Shown here piece by piece: positions 61,573 to 64,000 of a DNA stretch of 64,000 nt; the stretch's first letter is position 1, and the number at the start of each line of letters is the position of its first letter. The position numbers and the translations under genes are program-made. Below the pieces are notes generated by a model. The model ran no database searches. It was not told where the DNA came from and was given only the letters and a program-made list of their open reading frames with translations. The stretch lies in NCBI RefSeq assembly GCF_008692035.1, contig NZ_VTFG01000002.1:1178001-1242000 (forward strand), written 5' to 3'. Source of the DNA: Pseudomonas marginalis (GTDB lineage: Bacteria; Pseudomonadota; Gammaproteobacteria; Pseudomonadales; Pseudomonadaceae).

Positions 61573-62964
61573 ATGAGCGCCCTTCGAACCCTGCCGGTGC
61601 CCCTGGCGCTGGCCATCGCCCTCGCCGGTTGCGCCGGCCTGCCCGACCAACGCCTGGCCAATGAAGCGCTCAAGCGTGGCGACACCGTCACCGCGCAGCA
61701 GAATTACCAGCAACTGGCAGAACTGGGTTACAGCGAGGCCCAGGTGGGCCTGGCCGATATCCAGGTAGGCACCCGCGATCCGGCGCAAATCAAACAGGCC
61801 GAGGCCACCTACCGCGCTGCGGCGGATACCTCGCCACGTGCCCAGGCCCGCCTCGGTCGCCTGCTGGTGGCCAAGCCAGGCTCCACCGAAGCCGAGCACC
61901 ATGAAGCCGAAGGCCTGCTGAAAAAAGCCTTTGCCAATGGCGAAGGCAACACCCTGATCCCGCTGGCGATGCTGTACCTGCAATACCCCCACAGCTTTCC
62001 CAACGTGAATGCCCAGCAGCAGATCAGCAAGTGGCAGGCCGCCGGGTACCCGGAAGCCGGCCTGGCCCAGGTCCTGCTGTATCGCACCCAGGACACCTAC
62101 GACCAGCATCTGGATGATGTGGAGCGCATCTGCAAGGCCGCGCTGAACACCACCGATATCTGCTATGTCGAGCTGGCCACGGTCTACCAGAAAAAAGCCC
62201 AGCCGGAAAAACAGGCCGAACTGCTCAAGCAGATGGAAGCCGGCTACAGCCGCGGCACCGTCACCGCCCAACGCGTCGACAGCGTCGCCCGCGTATTGGG
62301 CGACGCCACGCTGGGCAAGACCGACGAGAAAACCGCCCAGGCCCTGCTGGAAAAAATCGCCCCCGGCTACCCCGCTTCCTGGGTCAGCCTGGCGCAACTG
62401 CTCTACGACTTCCCCGAACTGGGCGACGTCGACCAGATGATGAAATACCTGGACAACGGCCGCGCCGCCGACCAGCCGCGCGCCGAGCTGTTGCTGGGCA
62501 AGCTCTACTACGAAGGCAAGTGGGTGCCGGCGGACGCCAAGGCGGCTGAAGCGCACTTCCAGAAAGCCGTGGGCCGCGAAGTGGCTGCCGACTACTACCT
62601 CGGTCAGATCTACCGCCGTGGTTACCTGGGCCAGGTCTATTCGCAAAAAGCCCTGGACCACCTGCTGACCGCTGCGCGCAACGGCCAGAACAGCGCCGAC
62701 TTCGCCATCGCCCAATTGTTTTCCCAAGGCAAGGGCACCAAGCCCGACCCATTGAATGCCTATGTCTTCAGCCAATTGGCCAAAGCCCAGGGCACGCCAG
62801 AGGCCAACGACCTGGCCACGCAGCTCGAAGCCCCGCTTACACCGGAACAACGCGCCCAGGGCCAACGCCTGGTGCAACAGGAACTGGCCGCCCGCGGCAC
62901 CCTGGCCCAGAGCACGCTGCAACTGCACGCCCTGGAAGAAGAAGACGGCGAGGAATCCCTATGA
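61573..62964 (+). CDS. algK: Alginate periplasmic scaffold lipoprotein AlgK
   Basis: This 463-residue lipoprotein has a signal peptide with lipobox LAGC (Cys at about 20) and Sel1/TPR-like repeats through residues 30-430. It links the inner-membrane and outer-membrane parts of the alginate machine and helps place AlgE. It starts 2 bases after alg44 and overlaps algE by 4 bases. Confidence 0.94.
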   Translation: MSALRTLPVPLALAIALAGCAGLPDQRLANEALKRGDTVTAQQNYQQLAELGYSEAQVGLADIQVGTRDPAQIKQAEATYRAAADTSPRAQARLGRLLVAKPGSTEAEHHEAEGLLKKAFANGEGNTLIPLAMLYLQYPHSFPNVNAQQQISKWQAAGYPEAGLAQVLLYRTQDTYDQHLDDVERICKAALNTTDICYVELATVYQKKAQPEKQAELLKQMEAGYSRGTVTAQRVDSVARVLGDATLGKTDEKTAQALLEKIAPGYPASWVSLAQLLYDFPELGDVDQMMKYLDNGRAADQPRAELLLGKLYYEGKWVPADAKAAEAHFQKAVGREVAADYYLGQIYRRGYLGQVYSQKALDHLLTAARNGQNSADFAIAQLFSQGKGTKPDPLNAYVFSQLAKAQGTPEANDLATQLEAPLTPEQRAQGQRLVQQELAARGTLAQSTLQLHALEEEDGEESL

Positions 62965-64000
62965 AGCTCAATCCATTCGTGCAGGCCGGCATCGGCCTGA
63001 CCTTCGCCCTGCTGTGGTCGTGCCCGACCCTGGCCGCGCTGACCGAAGCCAAGAATTTCGGCCTGGAAGTCAAAGTCACCGGCCAGTCCGAAGATGACCG
63101 CGACCTCGGCACCCAGAAAGGCGGCGACGTCAACGGCATCGGCCTCGACCTGCGCCCGTGGATCTACGGCGAAAGCGGCAACTGGAGCGCCTACGCCATG
63201 GGCCAGGCGGTTGCTTCGAGCGACATCATCGAGACCGACACCCTGCAACAGTCGGCGGATGACGAAAACCAGCAAACCACCAACAACGACCGCAAGACCA
63301 AGAAAAACTACCTGGCCATGCGCGAGTTCTGGGTCGGCTACAGCGGCTTCACGCCCTACCCCGGCGAGATCCTCAAACTTGGTCGCCAACGCCTGCGCAA
63401 CGACGACGGCCAATGGCGCGACACCAACATCGAAGCGCTGAACTGGACCTTCGACACCACCCTGCTCAAGGCCAACGTCGGCGTCGCCGAACGTTTCAGC
63501 GAATACCGTACCGACCTCAAGGAACTGTCGCCCAAGGATAAGGACCGTCAGCACCTCTACGCCGACGCGTCCTACCAGTGGACGCCAGGCCAGTGGATCG
63601 GCCTGCGTGGCCACCACACCCATGACAACGGCAAGCTCGACTACCCGGAACCGGGCGTCGCCACCGACTCCCTGGACAAGCGCGAGAACGGCGACCTGAC
63701 CTGGCTCGGCATCGAAGCCAACAGCGACGCCTACAACTGGCGCAACACCAACACCGTCAACTACTGGGCCAGCATCACCGGCATGAAAGGCGACCGCGAC
63801 TCGGTCAATGCCTTGAACGCCGACGGCACCCGCCCGACAGAGGCCAAGCGCAGCGATGACGTGAGTGGCTGGGCGACCGACCTGGGTATCCGCCTGCGTC
63901 TGGACCCGCAATGGCAAGTGGGTGCGGCCTATGCCCGCGCCAGTGCCGAGTACGAGCAGAACGGCCTGCAAAGCAACCGTTCGAACTGGACCGGTACCCA
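62961..64000 (+). CDS. algE: Alginate outer-membrane porin AlgE (partial, cut by window end)
   Basis: The ATG at 62961 overlaps the algK stop by 4 bases. About 346 codons are visible with no stop before the window end, so the gene continues outside. The protein has a signal peptide (ending TLAA) and alternating beta-strand segments typical of the 18-strand anion-selective porin that exports alginate, including FWVGYSGFTPYPGEILKLGRQ. Total size should be about 490 residues in the family. Its place after algK is the known order. Confidence 0.95.
   Translation, partial: MKLNPFVQAGIGLTFALLWSCPTLAALTEAKNFGLEVKVTGQSEDDRDLGTQKGGDVNGIGLDLRPWIYGESGNWSAYAMGQAVASSDIIETDTLQQSADDENQQTTNNDRKTKKNYLAMREFWVGYSGFTPYPGEILKLGRQRLRNDDGQWRDTNIEALNWTFDTTLLKANVGVAERFSEYRTDLKELSPKDKDRQHLYADASYQWTPGQWIGLRGHHTHDNGKLDYPEPGVATDSLDKRENGDLTWLGIEANSDAYNWRNTNTVNYWASITGMKGDRDSVNALNADGTRPTEAKRSDDVSGWATDLGIRLRLDPQWQVGAAYARASAEYEQNGLQSNRSNWTGT

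Noticed and set aside
1..64000. tRNA, rRNA, insertion sequence or prophage genes.
   Set aside because: I looked for cloverleaf-like segments, transposase-like frames and phage genes and saw none that I could support; the only mobile-like DNA is the REP elements.

Overview
The window looks like a chromosomal segment of a fluorescent pseudomonad of the Pseudomonas fluorescens group. The GC content is high. The predicted carboxylesterase at 49218-49874 has the length and the Ser114/Asp168/His199 triad of the P. fluorescens carboxylesterase of known structure. The alginate operon starts in the usual order (algD-alg8-alg44-algK-algE), and short inverted repeats of the P. fluorescens REP type (TGTGGGAGGGGGCTTGC and TGTGGCGAGCGGGCTT) lie between genes.

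Layout. 1-2.1 kb: an HU-like protein, the nucleoid protein YejK and a membrane-anchored glutaredoxin. 2.1-9.9 kb: an iron block with two divergent operons around one Fur-box-like site. The left operon encodes DUF3649, PepSY and DUF3325 membrane proteins plus a sigma/anti-sigma pair that has no receptor gene. The right one is a ferric-citrate-type fecI-fecR-fecA set. 9.9-20.6 kb: a LysR regulator with a 14-helix MFS pump, an HPF-like protein, a LysR regulator divergent from serine deaminase and serine permease genes, DUF3509, PsiE, SOS-controlled YebG, a leucine-dehydrogenase-like protein and a SirB1 protein. 20.6-26.2 kb: the homogentisate pathway (hmgA-fahA-maiA plus an aromatic-acid-type transporter) with its IclR regulator. 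26.2-32.3 kb: PBP4, a REP element that continues into an 18-bp tandem repeat, a second signalling-type TonB receptor, a GST, a GIY-YIG protein and an NTF2-like protein.

32.4-41.8 kb: a response regulator and an Hpt protein, then a chaperone-usher locus in which all six secreted subunits belong to the DUF1120 family and none is an ordinary type 1 pilin. 41.8-44.7 kb: a CynX-type transporter with a GntR regulator, and an MqsRA toxin-antitoxin pair with its palindromic operator. 44.7-48.9 kb: the aapJQMP amino-acid ABC transporter. 49.2-56.6 kb: esterase, RhlB helicase, moaCDE, PIN-PhoH, an unusual polysaccharide deacetylase and YaaA. From 57.5 kb to the window end: alginate biosynthesis, with algE cut by the end.

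Most of the window is ordinary core pseudomonad sequence. The parts most worth a second look are the DUF1120 fimbrial locus with its phosphorelay pieces, the iron-signalling mismatch (a sigma/anti-sigma pair without a receptor and an STN receptor without a sigma pair), the leucine-dehydrogenase-like protein lacking a key lysine, the REP-derived minisatellite and the deacetylase with an atypical metal site. Functional assignments come from reading the translated sequences and were not checked by database search.
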